NCBI RefSeq assembly: GCF_024055895.1
Contig: NZ_JAMXLE010000009.1
Span: forward strand, 62,001-126,000
DNA length: 64,000 bases
Reading direction: 5' to 3'
Source of the DNA: Rhizobium sp. L1K21
GTDB taxonomy: Bacteria > Pseudomonadota > Alphaproteobacteria > Rhizobiales > Rhizobiaceae
The notes beneath the pieces were generated by a model that was not told the origin of the DNA, searched no databases, and saw only the letters and a program-made list of their open reading frames with translations. Both the position numbers and the translations under genes were made by a program. This document shows, piece after piece, positions 53,840 to 62,832 of this stretch; the stretch's first letter is position 1; every line of letters begins with the position of its first letter.

Positions 53840-54820
53840 TCAAGGCGCGATGATCGGCTGCGCCTTGAGATCGGATTCGCGTGCCGGCGTGCCTGCAAAG
53901 AGGCTGCCATGCTCAAACCATGAACGCGGTGCAGGCGCGCCCCAAAGCGTCTGGCGCTGCGGGTCCTTGAGATCCCACTTGATTGGTTCCAGATCCGGGT
54001 CGACGGTCTGGTAATCCGAGCAGTAGATTTCGATGCGATGACCATCCGGATCCAGGATATAAAGGAAAAAGGCGTTGGAAATGCCATGACGGCCCGGTCC
54101 ACGCTCGATATTTGCCACCCAACCCGTCGTCGACATCAGGTCGAGAAGGTCGATGATGTTGAGCGGGGTCGGAACCCAGAACGCGGTGTGGTGCAGGCGC
54201 GGACCGGTGCCATTGGTAAAGGCGATATCGTGAACGCCACCCTTGCGGTGCGTCCATGCTGCCCAGAGGCGGCCGGTTTCCTCATCTGCTGTGTATTCCG
54301 TCACGCGGAAGCCGATCTCATTATAGAAAGCAACCGATTCATCGACATTCGGTGAGAAGCAGTTGAAGTGGTCGATGCGCAGCGGCTTTACGCCCCGGTA
54401 GAGCGCATATTGCTGATGAATCGGCGGCAGGCGATCCATCTTGGAATAAAATTCCAGCGGCGTACCATGCGGGTCGCACGTGCGGAAGGTGCGCGCCTGA
54501 TAGGGACGCTCGACCCACTCCACACCGAGACCCTTCCCGTCGAAGAAATGTGCGGCCTTGTCGAGGTCTTCTTCAGAGTAGACCTTGAAGCCCAGATCGC
54601 GGGCTTCTGACACTTCGGATTTGCGCAAGACAATGCAGTGGTGACCACGTTCTTCCATGGCGCGCAGATAAATAGCATCGGATGTTTCATCCGTTACCTG
54701 CAGTCCGAGTGTATCAACATAGAAGGCACGGGATCTGGCAAGATCCTTTACGCCAAACTCGACATGGCTCAAACGAACAATATTGAATGGCGGATATAGG
54801 TTGGGAGCTGGCAGGGGCAT
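53840..54820 (-). CDS. Type I (VOC-fold) extradiol dioxygenase, homoprotocatechuate 2,3-dioxygenase-like
   Basis: 326-residue extradiol dioxygenase with two vicinal-oxygen-chelate modules. Fe(II) ligands by alignment to the Brevibacterium-type homoprotocatechuate 2,3-dioxygenase are H151 (RIDHFNC), H210 (RLHHTAF) and E264 (HRIEIY). It cleaves 3,4-dihydroxyphenylacetate proximal to OH to the carboxymethyl-muconic semialdehyde. ATG 54820 has GGAAAG upstream; the longer frame overlaps the next gene. It sits beside a second, unrelated extradiol dioxygenase gene. Confidence 0.88.
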   Translation of the reverse strand: MPLPAPNLYPPFNIVRLSHVEFGVKDLARSRAFYVDTLGLQVTDETSDAIYLRAMEERGHHCIVLRKSEVSEARDLGFKVYSEEDLDKAAHFFDGKGLGVEWVERPYQARTFRTCDPHGTPLEFYSKMDRLPPIHQQYALYRGVKPLRIDHFNCFSPNVDESVAFYNEIGFRVTEYTADEETGRLWAAWTHRKGGVHDIAFTNGTGPRLHHTAFWVPTPLNIIDLLDLMSTTGWVANIERGPGRHGISNAFFLYILDPDGHRIEIYCSDYQTVDPDLEPIKWDLKDPQRQTLWGAPAPRSWFEHGSLFAGTPARESDLKAQPIIAP

Positions 54821-54882
54821 TTTCTTTCCAATTCGGTTATTTTGGCGAGAGCCCATATCCCTCGCCATTTTCATTTTCCGTT

Positions 54883-55737
54883 TTATTGAACAGGGAAAAT
54901 CACGTTGGTCTGCCCGGTGCCGGACGAGGGGAAATATTCGGTGACGACTTCGCACTTCTGGCGATAGTTGTCCCAGCCAAGCGCCCCGTAGAGCATCGCA
55001 GTATCATGCATGGAGCCTTCACCGCAGCAAAAGCTGGCATATTCCGGCAGCATCTTCAGGAAGGTTGCGTGGTCGCCATTCTTCCACATTTCCAGCACGT
55101 GCAGGTCCATCTGACGGTTGAATTCCGAGCTGATCGTGAAAGTGCCGTTGTTGGCTGCATAGTCCTTGTTCGGCCAGATCTTGTGCGAAAGCGAGCCGGA
55201 CGCAACGAGGAGAACCTTGCTGTCGCTCGCCTCAACCGCCTTGCGGATCGCCTCGCCGATCACCCGGCTTTCGTCATGGCTGTGCACCGTGCACCATGCG
55301 GCGACAGACACGACCTTCATGTTGTGCTCGCGGCTCATGAAGCGCATGGGCACCAATGTGCCGTACTCCATTTCGAGGCTGTCGAGATGATGAGCGAGCG
55401 TATAAACGCCCATATCCGATGCAGTCTTTGCGATTGCATCACCGAGCTGAGGATTACCTACGTATTCGTATTCCATGTCCCTGATAAACTGGGGAAACTC
55501 ATTCGAAGTGAAAAGACCTTTAAAATGGTCATTCGCGTTGATGTGAAAGCCGGCATTGATCACCCAATGGGTGTCGCAGATTACCACGGTATCGGCACCG
55601 AGCGCTTTGGCGCGGCGAGCGATCTCGAGATGACCATCGATAGCGGCCTGGCGCTTGCCTTTGACAGGCCCGTCCTGCTCCGACATCAACATGGTCGGCA
55701 CATGCGTGCATTTTGCAGCTAGAACAATCTCACCCAT
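54883..55737 (-). CDS. hpaD: Type III (LigB-fold) extradiol dioxygenase, HpaD-like
   Basis: 284-residue extradiol dioxygenase of the LigB superfamily, matching the E. coli-type 3,4-dihydroxyphenylacetate 2,3-dioxygenase. Candidate Fe ligands are His12 (CTHVPTM) and His57 (DTHWVIN), with a conserved C-terminal Glu region. ATG 55737 has AAGGAGG about 7 bases upstream. Placed directly behind hpaE, as in classical hpa operons. The operon therefore encodes two structurally unrelated enzymes for the same step, or this one acts on a related catechol. Confidence 0.9.
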   Translation of the reverse strand: MGEIVLAAKCTHVPTMLMSEQDGPVKGKRQAAIDGHLEIARRAKALGADTVVICDTHWVINAGFHINANDHFKGLFTSNEFPQFIRDMEYEYVGNPQLGDAIAKTASDMGVYTLAHHLDSLEMEYGTLVPMRFMSREHNMKVVSVAAWCTVHSHDESRVIGEAIRKAVEASDSKVLLVASGSLSHKIWPNKDYAANNGTFTISSEFNRQMDLHVLEMWKNGDHATFLKMLPEYASFCCGEGSMHDTAMLYGALGWDNYRQKCEVVTEYFPSSGTGQTNVIFPVQ

Positions 55738-55821
55738 AGTCTTCCTCCTTGGGGCCTCCATCATGGTGCAGGTCACGGACTGTCCTGCACCCTTGCCGGT
55801 AAATCGTGTTCGATGCGACGC

Positions 55822-57336
55822 TCAGCCACCAAGTTTGAGAATGTGATGAGCGCTTGTCGCGAACGCGACGTTCTTCGTTTCCATGTAGAAATCGAATGAC
55901 CAGTCACCGCCGTCGCGGCCGATGCCAGAATTCTTCACCCCACCGAACGGTGTCGGTAGATGACGTACATTTTCGGAATTAACCCAGATCATCCCAGCTT
56001 CAAGATGCTCGGTGAAGCGGAACGAGCGGGTGACATCCGACGTCCACAGATAGCCGGTCAGGCCGTATTGAACGTCGTTTGCAAGGGCCAGAGCCTCATC
56101 TTCATCCTTGAACGGAATTGCCGTCAGCACAGGGCCGAAGATTTCTTCCTGGGCAATGCGCATCTTGTTGTTTGCGCCGGTGAAGAGGGTCGGCGAAACG
56201 TAGCAGCCGCCGCCGGGACCATCGAACTTCGCGCCACCTGCGGCAATTGTTGCACCTTCGGATTGGCCAATGCCGATATATTCCAGAACCTTTTTCTCAT
56301 GAACCGGATGAACCAGCGGACCGACGACCGTTTCGGGATCGAGCGGATGGCCAACCTTGATGCGCTTGGCGCGCTCGGCCACCATGGCGGTGAACTTGTC
56401 ATAGATCGTTTCTTCGACCAGAAGCCGCGATGAGGAGGTGCAACGCTCGCCATTCAGCGAATAGATCATGAAGACGGCAGCGTCAGCAGCGCGCTCCAGA
56501 TCGGCATCGGCAAAGACGATGCAGGGATTCTTGCCGCCAAGCTCGAAGTGAACCCGCTTCAGCGTGTCGGCGCCCTGCTTCATGATCATCGAACCGGTGC
56601 GGCTTTCGCCAACAAAGCCTATGGCCTTGATCAACGGGTGCTCGGTCAGCGCGCGGCCAGCATCCTCGCCCATGCCATTGACGAGGTTCCAAACCCCCTT
56701 CGGCAAACCGGCATCCTCGGCGATTTCAACCAGCAAACGCGCCGTCAACGGCGAAAATTCGGCCGGCTTGTGAACAATCGTGCAGCCAGCCGCCAGCGCA
56801 GGCGCAATCTTCCAGGTTGACAGCATGAAGGGCGTGTTCCACGGCGTGATCACGCCGACAGGGCCAATTGGCCCACGCGACGTTATGTTAACCTGACCCG
56901 GCGCGCGGATGGCCTTGCCATCGCGAGCTTCCGGCGCGCGGTCAGCAAAGAAACGGAAATTTTCAGCGCCGCGAAGGGCGGCTTTGGCCATGAACTTCAG
57001 CGACTGTCCCGTGTCCATGCATTCAACGAAGGCAATTTCCTCGGCGCGTGCGACAATCGCGTCAGCAACCTTGTGGAGGATCTTCTTGCGCTCTTCACCG
57101 GGCATTGCCGCCCATGCCGGAAACGCGGACTTGGCTGCCTTCGCAGCCCGGTCGATATCCTCGCCCTTGCCGCGCGCGATGGTCGCAAGCGTCTTGAGGT
57201 CGACCGGAGAAATCGTCTCGAATGTAGAACCATCAGCAGCAGGCACGTCTTCACCGCCAATACGGTTCATGACGACGCCTTCGAATTGCTTCAGATAGGC
57301 CTTGGCCTTTTCGATATTCTCTGCGAGTTTTGACAT
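55822..57336 (-). CDS. hpaE: HpaE, 5-carboxymethyl-2-hydroxymuconic-semialdehyde dehydrogenase
   Basis: 504-residue aldehyde dehydrogenase. Cys in NGERCTSSSRLLV and Glu in HFELGGKNPCIVF are the catalytic pair. It oxidises the ring-cleavage semialdehyde to the dicarboxylate. ATG 57336 has AAGGAGA upstream; the frame is slightly longer but lacks a site. Second gene of the operon, between hpaF and hpaD. Confidence 0.93.
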   Translation of the reverse strand: MSKLAENIEKAKAYLKQFEGVVMNRIGGEDVPAADGSTFETISPVDLKTLATIARGKGEDIDRAAKAAKSAFPAWAAMPGEERKKILHKVADAIVARAEEIAFVECMDTGQSLKFMAKAALRGAENFRFFADRAPEARDGKAIRAPGQVNITSRGPIGPVGVITPWNTPFMLSTWKIAPALAAGCTIVHKPAEFSPLTARLLVEIAEDAGLPKGVWNLVNGMGEDAGRALTEHPLIKAIGFVGESRTGSMIMKQGADTLKRVHFELGGKNPCIVFADADLERAADAAVFMIYSLNGERCTSSSRLLVEETIYDKFTAMVAERAKRIKVGHPLDPETVVGPLVHPVHEKKVLEYIGIGQSEGATIAAGGAKFDGPGGGCYVSPTLFTGANNKMRIAQEEIFGPVLTAIPFKDEDEALALANDVQYGLTGYLWTSDVTRSFRFTEHLEAGMIWVNSENVRHLPTPFGGVKNSGIGRDGGDWSFDFYMETKNVAFATSAHHILKLGG

Positions 57337-57398
57337 GTCATTCTCCTTGAGCGGGCGCGGCGGCATCAAGCCCGCATATTCAGTTTCTGATCGTTTCG

Positions 57399-57788
57399 TT
57401 ATTTCTGCCCGCGTATTCGCGGATGAATGGCATTCATTTTCCAGCTGAGCGCCGGATCGATCTCGCGGACCTCCAGCGAAAGCATGAAATGCGGCGTTTC
57501 GAACAACTTGGCCAAATGCGTGCGGACTGCGGCAAAAATTGCCTCACCCGCCTGTTTTTTCTCTGCGGCGCTACGCCCGTGACCAATGCGGAAGGACATG
57601 TCGATGAACGCATTTTCCGGCAGAAGATCGGCAATTGCGTAGGCTTCGGAGCGGAGAGCCCGCACCCGCACAGCACCCAATTCAAACAGGCCAGTCGATA
57701 AAATCGATTCCTGCACTACCCTTGCCAGAACCTGAAAATCGACCAAGCCGTCGAGATTAGCCGAATATTCCATACTGAGATGAGGCAT
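57399..57788 (-). CDS. hpaF: HpaF, 5-carboxymethyl-2-hydroxymuconate delta-isomerase
   Basis: 129-residue tautomerase-superfamily isomerase. The catalytic N-terminal Pro follows Met (MPHLSMEYSANLD). Length and the C-terminal LSLEVREIDPALSWKMNAIHPR are typical. ATG 57788 abuts a polypurine GGAGGGGGAGG. First gene of the hpa operon, with the 16-bp palindrome about 25-40 bases upstream. Confidence 0.94.
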   Translation of the reverse strand: MPHLSMEYSANLDGLVDFQVLARVVQESILSTGLFELGAVRVRALRSEAYAIADLLPENAFIDMSFRIGHGRSAAEKKQAGEAIFAAVRTHLAKLFETPHFMLSLEVREIDPALSWKMNAIHPRIRGQK

Positions 57789-57810
57789 CCTCCCCCTCCT
57801 CTGTGCCTTT

Positions 57811-57826
57811 ATTTAACATGTTAAAT
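57811..57826. promoter_or_regulatory. 16-bp perfect palindrome, candidate HpaR operator
   Basis: ATTTAACATGTTAAAT is perfectly palindromic and sits between hpaF (minus) and hpaR (plus), in AT-rich sequence. MarR-type repressors such as HpaR bind inverted repeats of this kind, so it is the likely site controlling both directions. Confidence 0.8.
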
Positions 57827-57890
57827 TGTTATTGGTTGATGTCAAGGAGAATATCTGGGATTTTTGAGATGCATTGCATTCGCCGAATAC

Positions 57891-58373
57891 ATGACGCATA
57901 GAGCAAGCATGAATGAGAACGCGAAAAAGGCCGGCATGGCGCCTGACGCACTGCTGCCACGCAACACAAAGCGGTCGTTACCTATTGCGCTCTTGCGGGC
58001 GCGGGAAGCTGTGATGGAAAGCTTCCGCCCTATGCTCGCCGCGCATGACGTGACTGAGCAGCAATGGCGCGTGATCCGAATTCTCGGAGAGCAAGGTGTC
58101 ATTGACGCATCTGAAATGGCCGACAGGGCCTTCATTCTGGCTCCAAGCCTCACCCGTATTATCCGTACTCTGGAAGAGCGTGGCTTGATCCATAAGCGGA
58201 AGGACCATAAGGACGGCCGCCGTGTTCTTCTCGAGATCACGCCCGCAGGCATTGACATCATCTATAAGGTGATGCCGGAAAGCCGTGTTATCTACGAGCG
58301 GCTGGAACAACGGTATGGGCATGACAAACTCGAGTTGTTGCTCGACATGCTTAATGAGCTGGCAAACGGCTGA
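57891..58373 (+). CDS. hpaR: HpaR, MarR-family regulator of homoprotocatechuate genes
   Basis: 160-residue MarR-type repressor. Winged-helix segment VTEQQWRVIRILGEQGVIDA with ASEMADRAFILAPSLTRIIRTLEERGLI, and the wing HKRKDHKDGRRVLLEI. Divergent from hpaF. Start is uncertain: ATG 57891 or 57909 are in frame with weak sites, and the longer TTG frame is rejected. HpaR homologues repress the meta operon and respond to the aromatic acid. Confidence 0.9.
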   Translation: MTHRASMNENAKKAGMAPDALLPRNTKRSLPIALLRAREAVMESFRPMLAAHDVTEQQWRVIRILGEQGVIDASEMADRAFILAPSLTRIIRTLEERGLIHKRKDHKDGRRVLLEITPAGIDIIYKVMPESRVIYERLEQRYGHDKLELLLDMLNELANG

Positions 58374-58412
58374 ACAAAGAGCTCCGCGGCAGCAGGATTG
58401 CCAGGCACCCGG

Positions 58413-58769
58413 CCTTTCCTGGGTCAGGAAAACGACCCCGCCGTATTGGCCATGGCCGCCACGCTTCTATGGTTTGCCATTGCGCATCAGTATTTCAAAG
58501 GCTCGCAAAATATTTGCGTTGGCCTGCTATGCGGGCTTGGCAACACCAAGGCGGGTTTCACAAACACGCTGGTTGGCTATTGGATGATTGGCATACCCGC
58601 GATGGCCTTATGTGCCTACGTGCTCAACTGGCAAAGCTATGGCGTCTGGTTTGGTCTATGCCTTGGCTTCGGCGCAACCAGCCTGCTTTTGTGGCGGCGG
58701 TTTATTACCGAGCTGCATTCAAGTCGGACTGTTCACGATCAAGCCGCCGTTTCGCGTATAGCATCATAA
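58413..58769 (+). pseudogene. MATE (NorM-like) efflux pump, C-terminal fragment
   Basis: The frame has VLAMAATLLWFAIAHQYFKG, SQNICVGLLCGLGNTKAGFT and GYWMIGIPAMALCAYVLNW, all typical of the last third of a MATE pump, then a stop. About two thirds of the protein, including the N-terminal half, is missing, with no start or ribosome-binding site. It abuts the 3' end of hpaR, so a deletion joined the two regions. Confidence 0.8.
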
Positions 58770-58851
58770 CAGCCAGCAGGTGCCGGTTTGCACCCAATGA
58801 ACCCGGCTCCTGAAACAGATATTCCTCCTTTGTGAAAAACCTTCTTGAAAT

Positions 58852-58869
58852 TATCAAGTTTAATTGATA
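58852..58869. promoter_or_regulatory. Inverted repeat upstream of iron-uptake operon
   Basis: TATCAA (58852-58857), GTTTAA, TTGATA (58864-58869): a 6-bp perfect inverted repeat with a 6-bp spacer, about 115 bases upstream of the binding-protein start. Could be an iron-responsive site (Fur, RirA or Irr type), but it does not clearly match any consensus. Confidence 0.35.
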
Positions 58870-58983
58870 GGCATCCGACACCTATATTGAGTTGTCTACT
58901 CCACTTTTCCTAATGGATGAGGGGCAGAGGCCAACACCAATGTTTTGATACCGTTTCAGCAAGCACTTGAGGAGATTTCGATC

Positions 58984-59946
58984 ATGAACCGCCGCCAATT
59001 TCTGATGCGCGCCCTTGCCGGAACCGCGCTTGCAATCACCCCACTTTCAGCATTTGCCGCCAACGTGGTGACTGTGGAAGATGACCGAGGCGTGAGCGTC
59101 GATGTCCCCGCCAAGCCTCAGCGCATTGCCAGCATTTCCTATTTTGCAACCGACGTTGCGCTTGCCTTGGGCCTGAAGCCCGTTGCGACCACCTATATGG
59201 TCGCCGACCGCCACCCGGATTTCCTTCTCGGCCTGACGGCGGATATGACCCAGCTTGGCCAGCGCGCGAAGCCAAATCTGGAACTGCTTTCCGAAGCCAA
59301 GCCGGACCTGATCGTAGCCATGCGCCGCTACACCGAAGCCAATGCTGATCAACTCAACGCCATTGCACCATACCTTGCCTACAACATGGAGCTTTTGGAA
59401 AAGAGCTATGAGGATGTGGCCGAACTTTCCAAAATCCTCGGACAACCAGAGCGCGGCGTAGAACTGAACGAAGCCTTCAAGGCGCAGCTTGCGAAATATG
59501 TTGAAGAGGCCCCGAAAGGCTCCCATCCCCGCTTTGTTGTGATGTGGGGTGGCGAAGTGCCGTTTGCGTTCCATACTGAAAACACAACAGCCTCTATCGT
59601 GGCAGCCCTTGGCGGCGAAAACATCGCGGGCACCATGCAGACCAACGGCAAGTTCGGCATGGAACTGAGCCTGGAGGCCATGCTGGAAAAAGACCCGGAA
59701 GTGATCTTCGTTTACGATTATGGGCCGGATCGCCCGCATGAAAGCAACCCGATCTGGAGCCAGCTATCTGCCGTGAAGAATGGCCGCGTTCACTATGTGG
59801 GCGACCAATGGGTTGAAGCCAACGGACCCATTGGCCGCGAGATCGTGCTGCGTGAAGCTGCTCACTATCTCTTCCCGAAAACATTCCCGGAAGTCGATGT
59901 GCGGGCTGAAGCGGCCAAGATCATTCCAGCCACCCTTCAAAACTAA
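58984..59946 (+). CDS. Fe(III)-siderophore ABC transporter, periplasmic binding protein
   Basis: 320-residue iron-complex binding protein (TroA/FepB-like fold). The N-terminus MNRRQFLMRALAGTALAITP has a twin-arginine-like motif (RRQFL) and a hydrophobic core, suggesting Tat or Sec export with cleavage near AFAAN. Domain landmarks are PQRIASISYFATDVALALG and DPEVIFVYDYGP. ATG 58984 has GAGGAG upstream. It overlaps the following permease gene (TAATG) by one base. Delivers a ferric siderophore to the two permeases. Confidence 0.9.
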   Translation: MNRRQFLMRALAGTALAITPLSAFAANVVTVEDDRGVSVDVPAKPQRIASISYFATDVALALGLKPVATTYMVADRHPDFLLGLTADMTQLGQRAKPNLELLSEAKPDLIVAMRRYTEANADQLNAIAPYLAYNMELLEKSYEDVAELSKILGQPERGVELNEAFKAQLAKYVEEAPKGSHPRFVVMWGGEVPFAFHTENTTASIVAALGGENIAGTMQTNGKFGMELSLEAMLEKDPEVIFVYDYGPDRPHESNPIWSQLSAVKNGRVHYVGDQWVEANGPIGREIVLREAAHYLFPKTFPEVDVRAEAAKIIPATLQN

Positions 59947-60980
59947 TGAGTGGCAGGGCAAACGCCTTGCCGGGAAGCCGCGCACGGTCGCTGACAATGA
60001 CCGTCATAGCCATTGTCGTTGCCGTGCTGGTGATCCTCTTTGGGCTGCAAGCGGGTTCTAAACCGCTTGCAGCCGCAGACGTTTTTGCTGCGCTCATCGC
60101 GCCCGACGGTAAGTTCAATTCCATTCTCGTTTGGGTCTTGCGCCTACCCCGCAGCATCATCGCCTATTGTGCAGGCGCGGGCCTCGCGATATCCGGCTAT
60201 CTTCTGCAAAGCCTCACGCGCAACCCGCTCGCAGGTCCGGGACTTACGGGCGTTACCTCCGGTGCGGTTGTTCCAATCGTCTTCTCACTCGTTTATCTGC
60301 CCTGGCTCTCCACCCTGTATTATCCGCTGATCGGCCTCACAGGCGGGCTGAGTGCAGTGGCCGTCACCTTTTGGGTTGCTGGTGGTGGTTCTGCACGTCC
60401 GCTGCATCTGGCACTAGGCGGCATCACCGTTTCCCTTTTCCTCGGCGCCATCACCACCGCCATTTTACTGGTCAGTGGTCCGCAGGCTGCAACGCTGACC
60501 TTCTGGCTATCTGGCGGCTTTCAGGGTCGCTCATGGGCGCATCTTTACAGCATGTTGCCATGGGTGATGATTGGCTCTGTAGCGGCCATGATCTGTCAGC
60601 GCGCAATTGGACTTCTCTCGCTCAGCGATGAGGCGGCTGCAGGCATGGGCCTGCGCATTTCGCTTTGGCGTCCTGTCCTAGTATTTATAGCGGCACTCCC
60701 CGTTGCAGGCATCGCACCTGTGGCTGGACCTGTTGCTTTTGTCGGCATGGCTGCCCCGCATATTGCGCGACTTTTGAAGCCCTATGGTCCGGGCTGGGCG
60801 CTTGCTCTTTCCGCCGCCATTGGAGGCTTGATGACGGCTGCCTCAGACATCGTATCACGCAGCATAGCCGCACCTCAGGAATTGCCCGTTGGCATGATCA
60901 CTGCACTCATCGGTGGCCCCGTCTTCATCTATCTTGTGCAGCGACCCGGCTTTTCTGCAGGTCAAAGGCAGGGCGCATGA
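59946..60980 (+). CDS. FecCD-family siderophore ABC permease
   Basis: 344-residue inner-membrane permease with about nine to ten hydrophobic segments. Typical elements: LRLPRSIIAYCAGAGLAISGYLLQSLTRNPLAGP and, near the end, APVAGPVAFVGMAAPHIARLL. Start ATG 59946 overlaps the binding-protein stop by one base; it overlaps the next permease by four (ATGA). Confidence 0.93.
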   Translation: MSGRANALPGSRARSLTMTVIAIVVAVLVILFGLQAGSKPLAAADVFAALIAPDGKFNSILVWVLRLPRSIIAYCAGAGLAISGYLLQSLTRNPLAGPGLTGVTSGAVVPIVFSLVYLPWLSTLYYPLIGLTGGLSAVAVTFWVAGGGSARPLHLALGGITVSLFLGAITTAILLVSGPQAATLTFWLSGGFQGRSWAHLYSMLPWVMIGSVAAMICQRAIGLLSLSDEAAAGMGLRISLWRPVLVFIAALPVAGIAPVAGPVAFVGMAAPHIARLLKPYGPGWALALSAAIGGLMTAASDIVSRSIAAPQELPVGMITALIGGPVFIYLVQRPGFSAGQRQGA

Positions 60981-62011
60981 CAACGGCTCAAAACCTCCGC
61001 CTCACCGTTTCACCATGGTTTTGGATTGTCTCGCTTTCGCTGGCGATGCTTTCCGTGGCGCTTTCCATTTTCCTTGGCGTCGTCGATATTCCCCCACAAC
61101 AGGTGATTGACGCCTTGCTGGGCAATGGAGCGGCGTCCGCCCATTCGATCATCATTGATATTCGCCTACCCCGCATTGCAACAGGCGTGCTGGCTGGCAT
61201 TCACTTCGCCGTTGCGGGGCTGCTTTTGCAATCCATTACCCGCAACCCACTTGCCGATCCGTCCATCATGGGCATTTTGCAAGGGGCGACCCTCACCGTC
61301 ACACTCTTCCTCCTGTTCACTGTTTATCTGCAAAATTCAGGGTCGCACGCCCTTCCAGCCCTCCCGCTGGAATGGTTGCCCTTCATCGGAATGCTGGGCG
61401 GTTTGGCCGCCGGCGGCGTCATTTACGCGCTGGCTTTCATGCGCAACATCGGCCCGCTGCGCATCACGCTCTGCGGCATTGCCGTGGGGGCAGTACTTCA
61501 CGCGCTGGCCATCGGTCTTATCGCCGGTTGGGGTTCGGCCCGCATTGAAGTGCTGCTGGAATGGCTGTCAGGCAGCCTTTATGCGCGTAACTGGCAACAC
61601 GCCCTGTTTCTGCTGCCCTTCACCATTGTAGGGCTCGTCGCCCTGCCATTCATTCGCAGGCCGCTTGAGCTTCTGCGTTTTGATGAAGCCGTGTCCCAGT
61701 CATTCGGCCTGTCCTACCGCCGCCAGTTTTCCTTTGCATTGTTCCTCTCATGCCTGCTGGCGGCAAGTGCGGTTGGGGTCGTCGGGCCAATTGTTTTTGT
61801 CGGCCTGATCGTGCCGCATCTGGCACGCTTTTTCTGCCGGGGCGCAACTGCGCTCGTGCTTCCCATGACCATCACGCTCGGCGCTGTCATTGTCACACTG
61901 GGCGATCTTGCCGGGCGGCTGTTCGGCCAGGCGGAAGAAATTCCGATTGGTGTCGTCACCGCCATTTGCGGCGCGCCCCTTCTCATCCTTCTTTTACGCA
62001 AAATCCCGTGA
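60977..62011 (+). CDS. FecCD-family siderophore ABC permease, second subunit
   Basis: 344-residue permease paralogous to its neighbour. It has IRLPRIATGVLAGIHFAVAGLLLQSITRNPLADPS and AVGVVGPIVFVGLIVPHLARFF. ATG 60977 overlaps the first permease gene's stop (ATGA). The longer frame upstream is a shadow of that gene. Heterodimeric partner for the importer. Confidence 0.92.
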   Translation: MTTAQNLRLTVSPWFWIVSLSLAMLSVALSIFLGVVDIPPQQVIDALLGNGAASAHSIIIDIRLPRIATGVLAGIHFAVAGLLLQSITRNPLADPSIMGILQGATLTVTLFLLFTVYLQNSGSHALPALPLEWLPFIGMLGGLAAGGVIYALAFMRNIGPLRITLCGIAVGAVLHALAIGLIAGWGSARIEVLLEWLSGSLYARNWQHALFLLPFTIVGLVALPFIRRPLELLRFDEAVSQSFGLSYRRQFSFALFLSCLLAASAVGVVGPIVFVGLIVPHLARFFCRGATALVLPMTITLGAVIVTLGDLAGRLFGQAEEIPIGVVTAICGAPLLILLLRKIP

Positions 62012-62019
62012 GACTACCC

Positions 62020-62832
62020 ATGCTGTCCTGTTCCTCCCTCACAGTAACCTATGGCCAGCGCAAAGCGCTCGACGGCTTTGATCTGTCACTGCAACCCGGT
62101 GAAGTGCGTGCTCTCATCGGCCCCAATGGCTCTGGCAAAAGCACGGCCCTGCAAGCCATTGCGGGCCTGACCAAGCCGACAAAGGGCAGCATTACAATTA
62201 ACGGCAAGTCGATTGCCAAATTGTCCCGTCGACAGATCGCCAAGGAGCTGGCCTTTCTGCCCCAACAGCCGGTCGCTCCCGATGAAATCAGCGTTATTGA
62301 ACTGGTGCGTCAGGGCCGCTTTGCCCATGTCGGCCTCTTGGGCCGCTATACAAGCCGCGATGAAGATGCGATCCACTGGGCGCTGGAAAACACCGGCTTG
62401 TCAGACTTTGCCACACGTCCTCTGCGCGAACTTTCAGGCGGCGAACGGCAACGCGCATGGATTGCTGCAGCGCTGGCGCAAGAGGCTGAAATCCTGCTTC
62501 TGGACGAACCGACAACCTATCTCGATATTGGCTTTCAAGTTGAAGTCATCGATCTCGTCTACCGCCTCAGCCGTGAAAAAAACGTCGCCGTGGTTATGTC
62601 GATCCACGACCTCAACCAGGCTATGGCCATCTGCGACCGGATTTCTCTCCTGAAACACGGCCAGCTGATGTTTGACGGCGAACCGAACGATCTTGCACAA
62701 TCAGACCTGATTGAAGAGGTCTTCCGGGTGAAAGGTCATTTCGTTCCCATCACCCCGTACGCACCACCGCATTTTGACGTGGAACTGGCGCGACGCGGCA
62801 CGGTGATCACAACAGAGCTTCGGTCTTGCTGA
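62020..62832 (+). CDS. Siderophore ABC transporter ATPase
   Basis: 270-residue ATPase of the FepC/FecE class. Walker A GPNGSGKSTALQ (about 33-44), signature LSGGERQRAWIAAALAQ and Walker B ILLLDEPTTYLDIG, where the TTYLDIG form is characteristic of iron-siderophore systems. Start ATG 62020; a GTG at 62008 overlapping the permease stop is a plausible alternative. Closes the four-gene operon. Confidence 0.93.
   Translation: MLSCSSLTVTYGQRKALDGFDLSLQPGEVRALIGPNGSGKSTALQAIAGLTKPTKGSITINGKSIAKLSRRQIAKELAFLPQQPVAPDEISVIELVRQGRFAHVGLLGRYTSRDEDAIHWALENTGLSDFATRPLRELSGGERQRAWIAAALAQEAEILLLDEPTTYLDIGFQVEVIDLVYRLSREKNVAVVMSIHDLNQAMAICDRISLLKHGQLMFDGEPNDLAQSDLIEEVFRVKGHFVPITPYAPPHFDVELARRGTVITTELRSC

Larger units (their letters stand above)
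58374..58983. other. Gap with MATE transporter tail and leader of iron-uptake operon
   Basis: 610 bases. The left part is the truncated MATE gene at 58413-58769. The right part (58770-58983) is AT-rich leader of the siderophore importer with an inverted repeat at 58852-58869. Confidence 0.6.

Noticed and set aside
60665-60976. N-terminal extension of the second FecCD permease
   Set aside because: Overlaps the first permease in another frame; the ATGA junction at 60977 is the better start.
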